Below, one piece after another: positions 11,244-21,817 of a stretch of 64,000 nt of DNA. Source of the DNA: Clostridium cuniculi (GTDB lineage: Bacteria > Bacillota > Clostridia > Clostridiales > Clostridiaceae); contig NZ_SMUS01000003.1 of assembly GCF_004353185.1 (NCBI RefSeq), positions 1-64,000 on the forward strand, in the 5' to 3' direction. Below the pieces are notes generated by a model. That model ran no database searches. It was not told the origin of the DNA and worked only from the letters and a program-made list of their open reading frames with translations. Position 1 is the first letter of the stretch. Each line of letters begins with the position of its first letter. Both the position numbers and the translations under genes were made by a program.

Positions 11244-11250
11244 GAGATAA

Positions 11251-12675
<1,425 letters not shown>

Positions 12676-12729
12676 ACTTTAATAAAATTAGCCTTTAATT
12701 ACGAAATGTAGTTAAAATAAATTAGCGAT

Positions 12730-12757
12730 AAAGCGCTTGTGGAAACACAGGCGCTTT
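12730..12757 (+). terminator. Terminator after the first GH1 gene
   Basis: AAAGCGCTTGTG and CACAGGCGCTTT pair fully (one G-U) around a GAAA tetraloop. The tail is only moderately T-rich. Confidence 0.75.
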
Positions 12758-12777
12758 TATTGTATAGTTTTTTATAA

Positions 12778-13533
12778 TTATTTTAAGAAAACAAATTCAT
12801 TAGGTTTTGAATGCTCTTCTGAATAAGAGAATCCAAGTTCTTTGAAATCTTTAACTTTTTCTATATCAGTAATATTATTTTCAGCTAAATAGCGTATCAT
12901 AAGTCCACGAGCCATTTTAGCTTCAGTTGCTTTTACCTTGATTTTAGAGTTAACAAAACTTCCAAAAACACATGTTATGAAAGTATCATCTTTAGTTAAA
13001 TATTTTTCGATAGTTTTACTATATTCCTTTGAGGCAAGATTTAATACAGTATTAGTATCTTTAGTAAGTTCTTTATATAAAGAATCTCCCCAGAAAGAGT
13101 ATAAGTTTTTGTTAGTTCCTATTGCTAATTTTGCTTGCATTTCTAATCTATAAGGAACAATACCATCAAATGGTTTTAAAATACCATAAAAACCAGATAA
13201 AATTCTTAAATGATTTGATATATAATCAAATTCTGAATTGCTAAAAGAGTCTGGTGACATGTATTTATACTGAATACCTTCATAGGAAAGAATCGCAGGT
13301 GATAAATTTTTATATAAATTCATATCTTTATATCTAGAATAGTTAAGTTCTGCAATTTCATCATTACAAGCTAAAAGTTTTTTTAAATCATCATAGCTAT
13401 AATCTTTTAAATTATTATATAAACATTCTGTTTTCTCCATAAAACAAGGCATAGATTCGCTTATAATATCATCATTATTTATATTCATTTTTTTTGCAGG
13501 CGAAATAATTATATTAAATGTTTTATTCTTCAA
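12778..13533 (-). CDS. yaaA: Peroxide stress protein YaaA family
   Basis: The 251-residue protein has the family's N-terminal IIISPAKKM and the central GFYGILKPFDGIVPYRLEM (about residues 115-133), which identify the DUF328/YaaA fold. In E. coli YaaA lowers intracellular free iron under hydrogen peroxide stress and binds DNA; its biochemical activity is not settled. It is a cytosolic protein, monocistronic, convergent with the GH1 gene upstream. Length matches the family (about 250). Confidence 0.92.
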   Translation of the reverse strand: MKNKTFNIIISPAKKMNINNDDIISESMPCFMEKTECLYNNLKDYSYDDLKKLLACNDEIAELNYSRYKDMNLYKNLSPAILSYEGIQYKYMSPDSFSNSEFDYISNHLRILSGFYGILKPFDGIVPYRLEMQAKLAIGTNKNLYSFWGDSLYKELTKDTNTVLNLASKEYSKTIEKYLTKDDTFITCVFGSFVNSKIKVKATEAKMARGLMIRYLAENNITDIEKVKDFKELGFSYSEEHSKPNEFVFLK

Positions 13534-13736
13534 GTTAATCAGCTCCTAAATGAAATATCATAAATAGTATATCATACATAATAATAGTTATTATATAAAA
13601 ATTAAAGTTTTAAAATCAAATCTATTAATATTAAATAGAATTATTGATATGAAAAGTTTTCATGAATATTCTATAATTTTATTTTTTATAGTATAATTTA
13701 TTTAATAAAAAATGGAAAAAGGTGGGGGGAGAATTT

Positions 13737-14657
13737 ATGAAAATTGGATTAGTATTAGCTGGTGGTGGCGGTAAAGGTGCATACGAACTTGGTGTCTGGA
13801 AGGCCTTAAAGCAATTGAATTTAACTAAATACATATCAGTTTTTTCTGGAACTTCTATTGGAGCCTTTAATTCCATATTATTTGCTATGGATGAACTTGA
13901 AAAGGCAGATAAGCTGTGGGAAGAAGTAACAATGGAAAAATTGCTCCCAATTAGCAAAACTGAATTAATTAAAAGAGGAATTGGATTATACATTGGAGGA
14001 AAGAACCTACAATTAGCAAAAAAGTTTTTAACAGATAAATTAGAATATGGAGCCATTAGCAATAATGGTGCTATTGAAATGGTAGAAAAGTATTTAGATT
14101 TTAATAAAATTAAAGAAAAGAATAAGATATGTTATGCAGCGTGTACAAAGCTTCCTAATTTTAATGCTAAGTATTTTAAAATAAATGATTATGATAATGA
14201 AACTGCTAAAAAAATTGTCTTAGCATCAGCATCATTGCCTTTAATATATGATAGTACTGAAGTTTTAGGAGAAAAATATATAGATGGAGGAATATCTGAT
14301 AATGTTCCAATTCAACCTGTATATGGAGAAAAATGTGATATTATAATTGTAGTTTTACTATCTAAGGATGCACAAATTGATAGATCCCTTTATCCAAATT
14401 CAAGACTTATAATAATAGCTCCAGAAAATTTAGCTGAAAATACTATAACAGGTACATTAAATCTAGATGCTACTGCCAAACGAGTAAGAATAATTGAGGG
14501 ATATAATGATACACTTAATAAGATGGAACCTATTATGGAATTAATGAAATTTGTTCATAAAAAGGAAGAGGAAGTAAAGAATCCAACGCTGTATAAAACT
14601 TATAATTATTTAAAGAGTTTAAAAAGAAAGATGGAGAAGAAGAAAAAAAGAAATTAA
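13737..14657 (+). CDS. Patatin-like phospholipase
   Basis: The 306-residue protein has the full patatin set: a glycine-rich oxyanion loop LAGGGGKGAYELG (7-19), the nucleophile elbow GTSIG with Ser40, and the dyad aspartate in DGGISD (Asp183). Such proteins are lipid acyl hydrolases. There is no signal peptide; the C-terminus is strongly basic (a run of Lys/Arg), suggesting contact with acidic membranes or nucleic acid. An upstream GTG lies inside the ribosome binding site GGTGGGGGGA, so the ATG at 13737 is the likely start. It is monocistronic, with a terminator. Confidence 0.9.
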   Translation: MKIGLVLAGGGGKGAYELGVWKALKQLNLTKYISVFSGTSIGAFNSILFAMDELEKADKLWEEVTMEKLLPISKTELIKRGIGLYIGGKNLQLAKKFLTDKLEYGAISNNGAIEMVEKYLDFNKIKEKNKICYAACTKLPNFNAKYFKINDYDNETAKKIVLASASLPLIYDSTEVLGEKYIDGGISDNVPIQPVYGEKCDIIIVVLLSKDAQIDRSLYPNSRLIIIAPENLAENTITGTLNLDATAKRVRIIEGYNDTLNKMEPIMELMKFVHKKEEEVKNPTLYKTYNYLKSLKRKMEKKKKRN

Positions 14658-14670
14658 ATATATAGATATT

Positions 14671-14705
14671 AAAAAGCCGTGATGGGATTTCATCATGGCT
14701 TTTTA
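14671..14705 (+). terminator. Terminator after the patatin gene
   Basis: AAAAAGCCGTGATG and CATCATGGCTTTTT form a stem with a short loop. The symmetric A and T flanks would let it work in both directions. Confidence 0.88.
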
Positions 14706-14769
14706 TATGAATACAAATTATATTTTTATTTATGTCATAAAACATATAAAATACCAATATATAGTATGG

Positions 14770-14790
14770 TATAATGTGAAAACGTTGTAA
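14770..14790 (+). promoter_or_regulatory. -10 box and cre-like site before the deaminase operon
   Basis: TATAAT (14770-14775) is followed by TGAAAACGTTGTAA (14777-14790), which differs at one position from the CcpA cre consensus TGWAANCGNTNWCA. A protein bound there would cover the transcription start. Other LacI-family sites also have this central CG, so the regulator is uncertain. Confidence 0.5.
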
Positions 14791-14811
14791 TATTGTTTGG
14801 GAGGAGAAAAC

Positions 14812-15297
14812 ATGGGGTATAAAAGTCATTTATACTATCTGAAAAAGTGTGTAGAAGTTTCTAAACGTTCACGGGATTCTGGAAATATGCCATTTGGATG
14901 TATTCTAGTAAGTAATGATGGAGAGGTGTTACTGGAACAAATGAATATTGAAGGGACAAATTATAAGTGTACAGGACACGCTGAAACACAGCTGATGGAA
15001 AAGGCATCTATGAAGTATACAAAAGATTTTTTATGGGGATGTACTTTATATTCAACAGCAGAGCCGTGTGCTATGTGCACAGGTGCTATATATTGGGGAA
15101 ATGTTGGAAGAATAGTGTATGGAATGTCTGAAAAGGACTTATTAAAGATAACGGGAAGTGATCCTAAAAATCCAACATTTGATCTGCCATGTAGAGAAGT
15201 GCTTGCAAAAGGACAAAAAAATATTGAGGTTATAGGACCTTTTAAAGAAATTGAAGAAGAAGTAGCAGAGGTTCATAAAGATTTTTGGAATAAATAA
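14812..15297 (+). CDS. Nucleobase/nucleoside deaminase (zinc CDA fold)
   Basis: The 161-residue protein has the zinc deaminase motifs HAE (His56, catalytic Glu58) and PCAMC (Cys86, Cys89). It resembles the guanine/cytosine deaminase and TadA-like branch rather than the tetrameric cytidine deaminases. The start is set by GGGAGGAG before the ATG at 14812. It sits 29 bases before a CodB-like permease, so a free base such as cytosine or guanine is the likely substrate. The true tRNA deaminase TadA is not excluded from sequence alone, but the permease neighbour argues against it. Confidence 0.8.
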   Translation: MGYKSHLYYLKKCVEVSKRSRDSGNMPFGCILVSNDGEVLLEQMNIEGTNYKCTGHAETQLMEKASMKYTKDFLWGCTLYSTAEPCAMCTGAIYWGNVGRIVYGMSEKDLLKITGSDPKNPTFDLPCREVLAKGQKNIEVIGPFKEIEEEVAEVHKDFWNK

Positions 15298-15326
15298 AAA
15301 ATTTAATTATGTGGGAGGTTGGGAAA

Positions 15327-16625
15327 GTGGCTTCAAAAAAACAAACTAATGCAACTACTAATGATTATGAGTTTTGTGCTGTTCCAGAGGATAAAAGAAA
15401 GAGTTATGCAAGTTTGACTATAGTTTGGACTGGCTATGTATTTGTTGTTACTAGTATGATGGCAGGAGGCGGACTTGCTGAAGGGTTAAAATTTAGTAAT
15501 ATTTTATTAGTTTGTGTTTTAGGTAATGTATTTTTAGGAATTATAGCAACTCTTGTTAGTATTATTTCAAGTAAAAATGGATTGAGCTTTGCCCTACTTA
15601 CAAAATATAGTTTTGGTATAAATGGATCAAGAATAGCTTCTTTTTTTGTTCCTTTAGTAAATTTAGGTTGGTATATAATTCAAGCAGCAACATATGGTCA
15701 CTTTATTGCACTTATATTTAATTTTGGCTCTATAGGAGAAGGAATTTGTATGATATTAAGTGCAATATTAATGGGTATATTTGCATTTGCAGGAATAAAA
15801 GCTATTTCTGTTCTTGGATATGTATCAATACCAGCAATAGTATTTTTATCTTTAGCAACATCAGCTAGAGCAATAAATATTAGTGGTGGATTATCAAGTA
15901 TATTTGCATATACTCCATCAACTGTTATGACTATAAGTACAGGGGTCACAGCTATTATAGGAACTTGGATTTTATCATCAGCAACATGTATAGCAGATAT
16001 AATGAGATATGCTAAAAATACTAAAGAAGCAATTTTAAGTGCTCTTACAGGATTATTATTAGGAAATTCATTGATGATAATATGTGGTGCTTTAGCAGCG
16101 ATAGCAGTAAATAATAGTGATTTACCAGCAGTTTTATTATCAATGGGATTATTAATTCCATCAATAATACTAATGACTACCAATATTTTTACCACAAATG
16201 CAGCTAATCTCTATTCAAATTCACTAAATCTTTCAAATTCATTTAATATGGATCGTAAGAAAATGATTATAATTCTTTTAATAGTAGCAGCATTAGCAAC
16301 TTTAACTAAACCTTATGAAATATCAGTATTCTTTACATTTTTAGAGACTTTAGGAAATGTAATACCTCCATTAGCAGGAATTATAATAGCAGATTATTTT
16401 ATACTTAATAAAGGTAGATATGAATCTTTGGAATCTGTAAAATTTGAGAAGTGGAACATATATGCATTTTTAACATGGGCTATTTCTTTAATATTATCAT
16501 TTATAATACCAGTTGGATTACCAGCTCTAACAAGTTTGATATCATCAATAATAATTTTCCCTATATTAAGCATTATATTTAAAAATAAAAAGATAAAAGG
16601 AGGATCATCTTATGAGGAAGTATAA
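15327..16625 (+). CDS. NCS1-family nucleobase permease (CodB-like)
   Basis: The 432-residue protein has about twelve hydrophobic membrane segments and the short hydrophilic head of the cytosine/purine/hydantoin (NCS1) transporters. It imports a nucleobase with a cation. The likely start is GTG at 15327, preceded by GGGAGGTTGGG; an in-frame ATG at 15309 has no ribosome binding site. It follows the deaminase closely and overlaps the next small gene, so the operon couples uptake of a base to its deamination. CodB (cytosine) is the nearest named relative I can suggest. Confidence 0.82.
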   Translation: MASKKQTNATTNDYEFCAVPEDKRKSYASLTIVWTGYVFVVTSMMAGGGLAEGLKFSNILLVCVLGNVFLGIIATLVSIISSKNGLSFALLTKYSFGINGSRIASFFVPLVNLGWYIIQAATYGHFIALIFNFGSIGEGICMILSAILMGIFAFAGIKAISVLGYVSIPAIVFLSLATSARAINISGGLSSIFAYTPSTVMTISTGVTAIIGTWILSSATCIADIMRYAKNTKEAILSALTGLLLGNSLMIICGALAAIAVNNSDLPAVLLSMGLLIPSIILMTTNIFTTNAANLYSNSLNLSNSFNMDRKKMIIILLIVAALATLTKPYEISVFFTFLETLGNVIPPLAGIIIADYFILNKGRYESLESVKFEKWNIYAFLTWAISLILSFIIPVGLPALTSLISSIIIFPILSIIFKNKKIKGGSSYEEV

Positions 16626-16776
16626 GATTAGTGCATTTATTGGTATTATTATTATGGGAATAAGTTCTTTTATGGCATGTGTTTCAGATGTATCCTCTGT
16701 AATAATGATAGGAAATATAGGTTTAGTATTAAGTATATTAATAATGTCTTATGGATTTTATCATTGGCAACAGTAA
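16612..16776 (+). CDS. 54-residue membrane protein in the permease operon
   Basis: This small ORF starts at an ATG 14 bases inside the end of the permease gene, behind a strong ribosome binding site AAAGGAGG. It encodes a protein beginning MRKYKISAFIGIIIMG with two hydrophobic segments (about 7-24 and 29-47) and the end FYHWQQ. The arrangement suggests translational coupling and a possible accessory subunit of the permease. I do not recognise a family. Confidence 0.7.
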   Translation: MRKYKISAFIGIIIMGISSFMACVSDVSSVIMIGNIGLVLSILIMSYGFYHWQQ

Positions 16777-16784
16777 TATAAGAT

Positions 16785-16812
16785 AAAGGATGTCTAATTC
16801 GGACATCCTTTT
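16785..16812 (+). terminator. Terminator of the deaminase-permease operon
   Basis: AAAGGATGTC and GACATCCTTTT pair around a TAATTCG loop. Confidence 0.85.
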
Positions 16813-16845
16813 AATGTTACTAGAATCTAATCGATAAATTAGAAT

Positions 16846-17072
16846 TTATAAATTAGTTTCCACTTGATAACAATCATCAATCAGAATATAATTACAGTTA
16901 TATTTTTCACACATATCCAGATAGTAAGCGTTATCTCAACCTGTTGCGCTTTAATAACTTTGTAACCTCTTTTTTCGAAGAAAGGTCTTGCTGTAATGGA
17001 AGCTTGGGTAATAACTTTCTTTTGAACTGCTTTTTCCAATCTACCACAAATGGCAGTAGCAATACCTTTTCC
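16846..17072 (-). pseudogene. Remnant of GNAT acetyltransferase sequence
   Basis: On the minus strand one frame reads GKGIATAICGRLEKAV and then TARPFFEKRGYKVIKAQQVE, which is the acetyl-CoA loop (R/Q-x-x-G-x-G/A-like) and C-terminal part of a GNAT N-acetyltransferase. An in-frame TAA lies just before it, and the N-terminal half is missing. A second frame continues as YYLDMCEKYNCNYILIDD and ends at 16846, so a frameshift or a fusion of two decayed GNAT genes is present. The rest of the 16777-17330 gap holds only a terminator and the yqeY promoter. Confidence 0.72.
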
Positions 17073-17236
17073 TATTTATGCATTAGTTTAATAAACAACT
17101 AACTTTTATAATAATACGATTCTTAATCAATAATTATATTAATTATACACTATCTAAACATGTTTATGTTCTGGAAAAGCAATTAGTTACAACTGAGTTG
17201 CTATTAAAGACTCATAGAATTATTTATTTGATTTCT

Positions 17237-17264
17237 TTGATTTTAAGCATAAAACTGGTATAAT
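17237..17264 (+). promoter_or_regulatory. Promoter of yqeY
   Basis: The -35 TTGATT (17237-17242) and -10 TATAAT (17259-17264) are 16 bases apart. Confidence 0.65.
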
Positions 17265-17330
17265 TTACTTAATAAAATTTTTATTATGAAAGAGAGGTTA
17301 TATTAGTTTATTTAAACTAATTAGAGAAAT

Positions 17331-17768
17331 ATGTTAAAAGAAGTATTAAAAAAAGATGAAATAGCTGCAATGAAAGCAAGAGATAAGGCAAGAGTTAGTG
17401 TTTTAAGATTAGTTAATTCTGAAATTAAAGCATATGAAGTTAATAATAGAGAAGATATTCCAGATGAAAATGTTATTAAAATAATAGAAAAAAGCATAAA
17501 ACAAACTAAAGAAGCTTTAGAATATGCAGTTCAAGCTAATGATGAAGAAAAAATTGCAGAAGGAAAGTTTGCTTTAGAAGTTTTAACACCATATTTACCA
17601 AAGCAATTAACTGAGGAAGAAGTTAATGCTATGTTAAAAGAAATTATAACTAATGGAAACTATACAGCTAAAGATATGGGTAAAATAATGAAAGAAATAA
17701 TGCCAATGGTAAATGGTAAATTTGATAGATCTAAAATTAATCCAATGGTAAAACAAATATTAGGTTAA
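17331..17768 (+). CDS. yqeY: YqeY/GatB-Yqey domain protein
   Basis: The 145-residue protein is the stand-alone YqeY domain: an alpha-helical half (1-90) followed by the small domain that resembles the tail of GatB and contains VLTPYLPKQL and GKFDRSKINPMVKQIL. The GatB link suggests contact with tRNA, but the cellular role is unknown. The leader contains an 18-base palindrome TTAGTTTATTTAAACTAA (17304-17321), so the AGAGAGG sequence lies before a hairpin that could bring it close to the ATG. Confidence 0.92.
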   Translation: MLKEVLKKDEIAAMKARDKARVSVLRLVNSEIKAYEVNNREDIPDENVIKIIEKSIKQTKEALEYAVQANDEEKIAEGKFALEVLTPYLPKQLTEEEVNAMLKEIITNGNYTAKDMGKIMKEIMPMVNGKFDRSKINPMVKQILG

Positions 17769-17789
17769 TAAAATAAATTTATAGAAAAG

Positions 17790-17820
17790 AGTTGGGGATA
17801 GATTATTCTCAACTTTTTTA
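17790..17820 (+). terminator. Terminator after yqeY
   Basis: AGTTGGGG and TTCTCAACT form a stem with G-U pairs, followed by a T-run. Confidence 0.75.
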
Positions 17821-17893
17821 TATTTGAGTTATACTTATAATGGATAAAACTTTAAGTTGATATGATACTGTTAATATTAAGAAGGGAGTTACT

Positions 17894-19069
17894 ATGGAAG
17901 AAGCAAAAAAATATATTAGAAGCAATAAAATAAGAGTTTTTAGTCTATTAATATTATTTATTATTTTTGTAGCTGTATTTATATGGACTAATAATAATTA
18001 TAGTATATACAAATCAACCATAGCAAAGGTTATAAGTGTTAGTGAATCTCTTGATAAAACTGAGGAAGGACCAGATGGAAGGAAAGAAAATTATTATAAT
18101 CAGGTTATTACTGCTAAAGTGAAAAATGGACAGTTTAAAGGAGAAACAGTTATCTTAAAAAATACATATTCATCATCTGTTCTTAAAAATGAAAAATATA
18201 AAAAAGGTGATGATTTATTTGTAGGTGTAAAGAATAATAATGGAGAACTTACAGGTAGTATTAGTGGGTTAAAAAGAGATAAATTTATAGTTTTATTTAT
18301 AGAAATATTTATATTTACTATTGTTGCTATAGCTGGAAAATTTGGAGTATACACATTAGCTACATTAGTTGTTAATATATCTGCATTTATATATTTTATA
18401 AAGTTATATATTTTAGGAAAAGATTTTATGTTAATAAATTTATTAATGATAATATTCTTTAGTGTTGTAACATTACTGTTACTTGGAGGCTTTTCAAGAA
18501 AAAATATAGGGGCAATAATATCAACATTAATAACAACTTCATTGATATATGTATTATACAAGCTAACTATAGAGTTTGGTGGGGATTTGCATTATGAATT
18601 AATGGACTATATAGCAGGACCTAATGATATAGAAAATATATTTTTATCAGGTGTAATAATAGGATGTTTAGGAGCCGTTATGGATGTAAGTATAACAATT
18701 AATTCTGCTGTTAATGAAATTGTTAATTCAACAAAGTCTATTACTGTAAAGCAATTAGTTAAATCTATAAGAGAAATTGGACATGATATTATGGGAACTA
18801 TGATAAATGTATTAATGTTTTCTTATATAGGGGGAAGTTTGGCTATTGTTATATTGAAAATAATAAATGGATATAGCTTGTTTAGGATGATTCAATTTGA
18901 TATTTCATTTGAAATAGTTAGATTTCTAATTGGTTCTATAGGAATAGTTGCTGCTGTACCTATATCTGCTTTAGTTGCGGTATTATTTTTTAGGAAAGGG
19001 ATGAAGAAAGATGATACTGATATTAGCGATAATATTGTTAGTATTAATGATTCTAATAGGAGGAGATAG
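17894..19069 (+). CDS. YibE/F-family membrane protein with extracytoplasmic domain
   Basis: The 391-residue protein has an N-terminal membrane segment (about 14-32) and an extracytoplasmic domain (35-135). About seven further membrane segments of the YibE/F family follow, with GCLGAVMDVSITI and IGHDIMGTMINVL as conserved elements. Function is unknown; in lactococci a YibE/F protein forms part of a transport-like pair. It overlaps the next gene, a second YibE/F protein without the extracytoplasmic domain, by 59 bases, so the two probably form one complex. Confidence 0.85.
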   Translation: MEEAKKYIRSNKIRVFSLLILFIIFVAVFIWTNNNYSIYKSTIAKVISVSESLDKTEEGPDGRKENYYNQVITAKVKNGQFKGETVILKNTYSSSVLKNEKYKKGDDLFVGVKNNNGELTGSISGLKRDKFIVLFIEIFIFTIVAIAGKFGVYTLATLVVNISAFIYFIKLYILGKDFMLINLLMIIFFSVVTLLLLGGFSRKNIGAIISTLITTSLIYVLYKLTIEFGGDLHYELMDYIAGPNDIENIFLSGVIIGCLGAVMDVSITINSAVNEIVNSTKSITVKQLVKSIREIGHDIMGTMINVLMFSYIGGSLAIVILKIINGYSLFRMIQFDISFEIVRFLIGSIGIVAAVPISALVAVLFFRKGMKKDDTDISDNIVSINDSNRRR

Positions 19070-19820
19070 GGGAGCGAAGTCATTTATTGCATTGATATGT
19101 AATATTTTTGCTTTAGTAATAGGTATTTATCTTATAATTTTAGGAATTAATCCAATAATAATAACTATTTTAGGTGTTATAATTTTTTGTCAGATAACAT
19201 TGATATATCAAAATGGACATAATTTAAAAACATATGCTGCAGTTATTTCAGTTGTTCTTGTTACTTTGTTATTAAGTTTAATTATTGCTTTTGTAGGAAG
19301 TAAATCTAGCTTTGGAGGATATAGTGAATTAGATTTAAGCTCAGATATTAGTATTTACTTATCTCCTAATGTAAATATTAATATGAATCAATTAATGATA
19401 TGTATGATTATAGTAAGTTTATTAGGAGCAATAATGGATACAGCTATGGCAATAACATCATCACTATTTGAATTTAATGAAGTTAATAGTGATATTACTA
19501 TTAAAGAGTTAATAAAGATGGGCTTTAGTGTAGGAAGAGACATATTAGGAACTACAGTTAACACTCTTTTCTTTGCTACAATAGGTGAAACTATGATGAT
19601 TAGTATTTTATTTATGAAAAATAATTATACTCTTGAAAGTGTTATTAATTCAAAAGAATTTTATCAAAATTTATTCAGTTTGGCTATTTCTAATATAGGG
19701 TGTTTACTTATAATTCCAATAAGTATTTTTATATGCACTTATGTATTAAAGGGAGATAATAAAGTTATAAATAAGATAAAATTTTATTGTAACAGGTTAG
19801 AGAAAGAAAATAATAATTAA
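19011..19820 (+). CDS. YibE/F-family membrane protein, partner
   Basis: The 269-residue protein is a compact YibE/F core with about eight hydrophobic segments. SLLGAIMDTAMAI and GRDILGTTVNTLF align by eye with GCLGAVMDVSITI and GHDIMGTMINVL of the gene before it, so the pair looks like an ancient duplication. The ATG at 19011 follows GGAAAGGGATG within the previous gene, which explains the 59-base overlap. Function is unknown. Confidence 0.85.
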   Translation: MILILAIILLVLMILIGGDRGAKSFIALICNIFALVIGIYLIILGINPIIITILGVIIFCQITLIYQNGHNLKTYAAVISVVLVTLLLSLIIAFVGSKSSFGGYSELDLSSDISIYLSPNVNINMNQLMICMIIVSLLGAIMDTAMAITSSLFEFNEVNSDITIKELIKMGFSVGRDILGTTVNTLFFATIGETMMISILFMKNNYTLESVINSKEFYQNLFSLAISNIGCLLIIPISIFICTYVLKGDNKVINKIKFYCNRLEKENNN

Positions 19821-19929
19821 AATAGGATAAATTTATTTTTTAAAACAATTGAAATATTACAAAATTGCTATTAAAGTAAATATTATACAAATAGTAATAA
19901 GATTATTATAAATTAGGGGGAAAGAAAAA

Positions 19930-21687
19930 ATGAGTAAACTTAAGAAATTAAGAGAAGTTATGAAAAAATATAATATTAATTATTACATAATTCCAAGTGC
20001 AGATCCTCATCAAAGTGAATATGTAGCAGAATATTATAGAGGAAGAGCAGAGATGTCAGGATTCACTGGTTCTGCTGGTACATTATTAGTTGGAGAAAAA
20101 GAAGCTAAATTATGGACTGATGGAAGATATTTTATACAAGCAGCAGAGCAATTACAAGGTAGTGGAATTGATTTAATGAAAATGGCAACACCAGGATATG
20201 ATACTATTAATCAATGGGTAGAAAAGAACATTAAAGAAAATAAAACATTAGGTTTTGATGGAAGATGTTATAGTACTAATCAATATAAAGATTTATTAAA
20301 GATAGCTGAGAAGAATAAGTTCAATATAAATATGGACAAGGATTTATTAGAAGAAATATGGAATGATAGACCAAACTTGCCAGAAGATAAGATTTTTGTT
20401 CATGATGAAAAATATTGTGGAAAAAGTGTAAAAGAAAAACTAAATGAAGTTAGAAAATATATGAAGGAAAATGAAGTTCAAAACTACTTATTAACTTCTT
20501 TAGATGATATAGCATGGCTTTTTAATATTAGAGGTAATGATATTTTGTTTAATCCGGTGGCGTTAAGTTATGCAATAATAACAGAGAATGAGGCAAAGCT
20601 TTATATTAGTAAAACTAAAGTTGATGCTGAAGTAGAAGCAGCCTTAAAAGCACAAGAGGTTATTATATATGATTATAGTGAAATTGAAGAGCATGTAAAA
20701 CATCTTAATGGAAATACATTAATAGATCCAGCTAAAGTTAATGCTAAACTTTATTCTTTATTATCTTGCACAATAATAGAAAAGCTAAATGTAACTACTA
20801 AATTAAAGGCTATAAAAAATGAGATTGAAATAGCTAATTTTGAAAATGCTCATATTAAAGATGGCGTTGCAATGGTTAAATTTATAAAATATTTAAAAGA
20901 TAATATTGGTAAAGAAAAAGTTACTGAAATATCAGCTAGTAAAAAGTTATCAGAATTGAGAAGTCAAGGTGAACTAGCAAAGGGAGATAGCTTTGGAACA
21001 ATAGCTGGATATAAAGAACATGCGGCTATGATGCATTATAGTGCTACTCCTGAAAGTGATTATGAATTAAAACCACAGGGATTATTTTTAGTGGATTCAG
21101 GTGGACAATATTTAGATGGAACTACTGATATAACAAGAACTTTTGTATTAGGAGATATTACAGAAGAGGAGAAAAGAGACTTTACTTTAGTATTAAAAGG
21201 TCACATTAATTTGGCAAAAGCTAAATTTTTAAAGGGATCTACAGGTTGTAATTTAGATATTTTAGCTAGAGGTCCATTGTGGCAATATGGTTTAGATTAT
21301 AAGTGTGGAACAGGGCATGGAGTTGGATTTTTCTTAAATGTTCATGAAGGGCCACAAGGTATAAGACCTAATGGAAATACAGTTCCATTAGAGCCAGGAA
21401 TGATATTAACTAATGAACCTGGTGTTTATAAAGAAGGTAAATTTGGAATAAGAACTGAAAATGTTATGGTAGTAGTTAAGGATGAAAGTAATGAATGTGG
21501 AGAATTTTATAAATTTGATACAATATCATACTGTCCTATAGATTTAAATGGAATTAAAGTAGAATTGTTAAATGAGGATGAGAAAAAATGGTTAAACAAT
21601 TATCATAAGAAAGTATATGATAAGCTTTCACCTTATTTAAACTCAGAAGAGAAAGAATTATTAAAAAGAGAAACAAGAGAAATATAA
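19930..21687 (+). CDS. Xaa-Pro aminopeptidase (M24B)
   Basis: This cytosolic enzyme removes an N-terminal residue preceding proline. The 585-residue protein is the long three-domain form related to eukaryotic APP1. Two creatinase-like N-terminal domains (about 1-300) precede a pita-bread catalytic domain. Metal ligands lie in DSGGQYLDGTTD (two Asp), TGHGVG (His), NEPGVY (Glu) and RTENVM (Glu). The length and the GFTGSAGTLLV element near residue 45 match the family. It is preceded by TTAGGGGGAAAG and ends at a strong terminator. Confidence 0.93.
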   Translation: MSKLKKLREVMKKYNINYYIIPSADPHQSEYVAEYYRGRAEMSGFTGSAGTLLVGEKEAKLWTDGRYFIQAAEQLQGSGIDLMKMATPGYDTINQWVEKNIKENKTLGFDGRCYSTNQYKDLLKIAEKNKFNINMDKDLLEEIWNDRPNLPEDKIFVHDEKYCGKSVKEKLNEVRKYMKENEVQNYLLTSLDDIAWLFNIRGNDILFNPVALSYAIITENEAKLYISKTKVDAEVEAALKAQEVIIYDYSEIEEHVKHLNGNTLIDPAKVNAKLYSLLSCTIIEKLNVTTKLKAIKNEIEIANFENAHIKDGVAMVKFIKYLKDNIGKEKVTEISASKKLSELRSQGELAKGDSFGTIAGYKEHAAMMHYSATPESDYELKPQGLFLVDSGGQYLDGTTDITRTFVLGDITEEEKRDFTLVLKGHINLAKAKFLKGSTGCNLDILARGPLWQYGLDYKCGTGHGVGFFLNVHEGPQGIRPNGNTVPLEPGMILTNEPGVYKEGKFGIRTENVMVVVKDESNECGEFYKFDTISYCPIDLNGIKVELLNEDEKKWLNNYHKKVYDKLSPYLNSEEKELLKRETREI

Positions 21688-21702
21688 GTATAAATAAGTA
21701 AA

Positions 21703-21736
21703 AGTTAGGATTGGAGATATAATCCTAACTTTTTTT
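21703..21736. terminator. Bidirectional terminator between the aminopeptidase and small Cys-rich genes
   Basis: AGTTAGGATT (21703-21712) and AATCCTAACT (21721-21730) form a perfect 10-bp stem. A T-run follows on the plus strand and a shorter one on the minus strand, so it can serve both convergent genes. Confidence 0.88.
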
Positions 21737-21817
21737 CTGTAAATTATATAAATAAAAATAATAGTACCAAAGATAGAGTAGTTATATAAGAATTGCGTTT
21801 AATATTAGCTTAGTGTG

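Noticed and set aside
18100..18561. Minus-strand 153-residue reading frame inside the YibE/F gene
   Set aside because: It is a shadow of the coding frame, lacks a ribosome binding site and has skewed composition. The same applies to other antisense frames, such as 13679-14062, 15698-16195 and 24566-24970.
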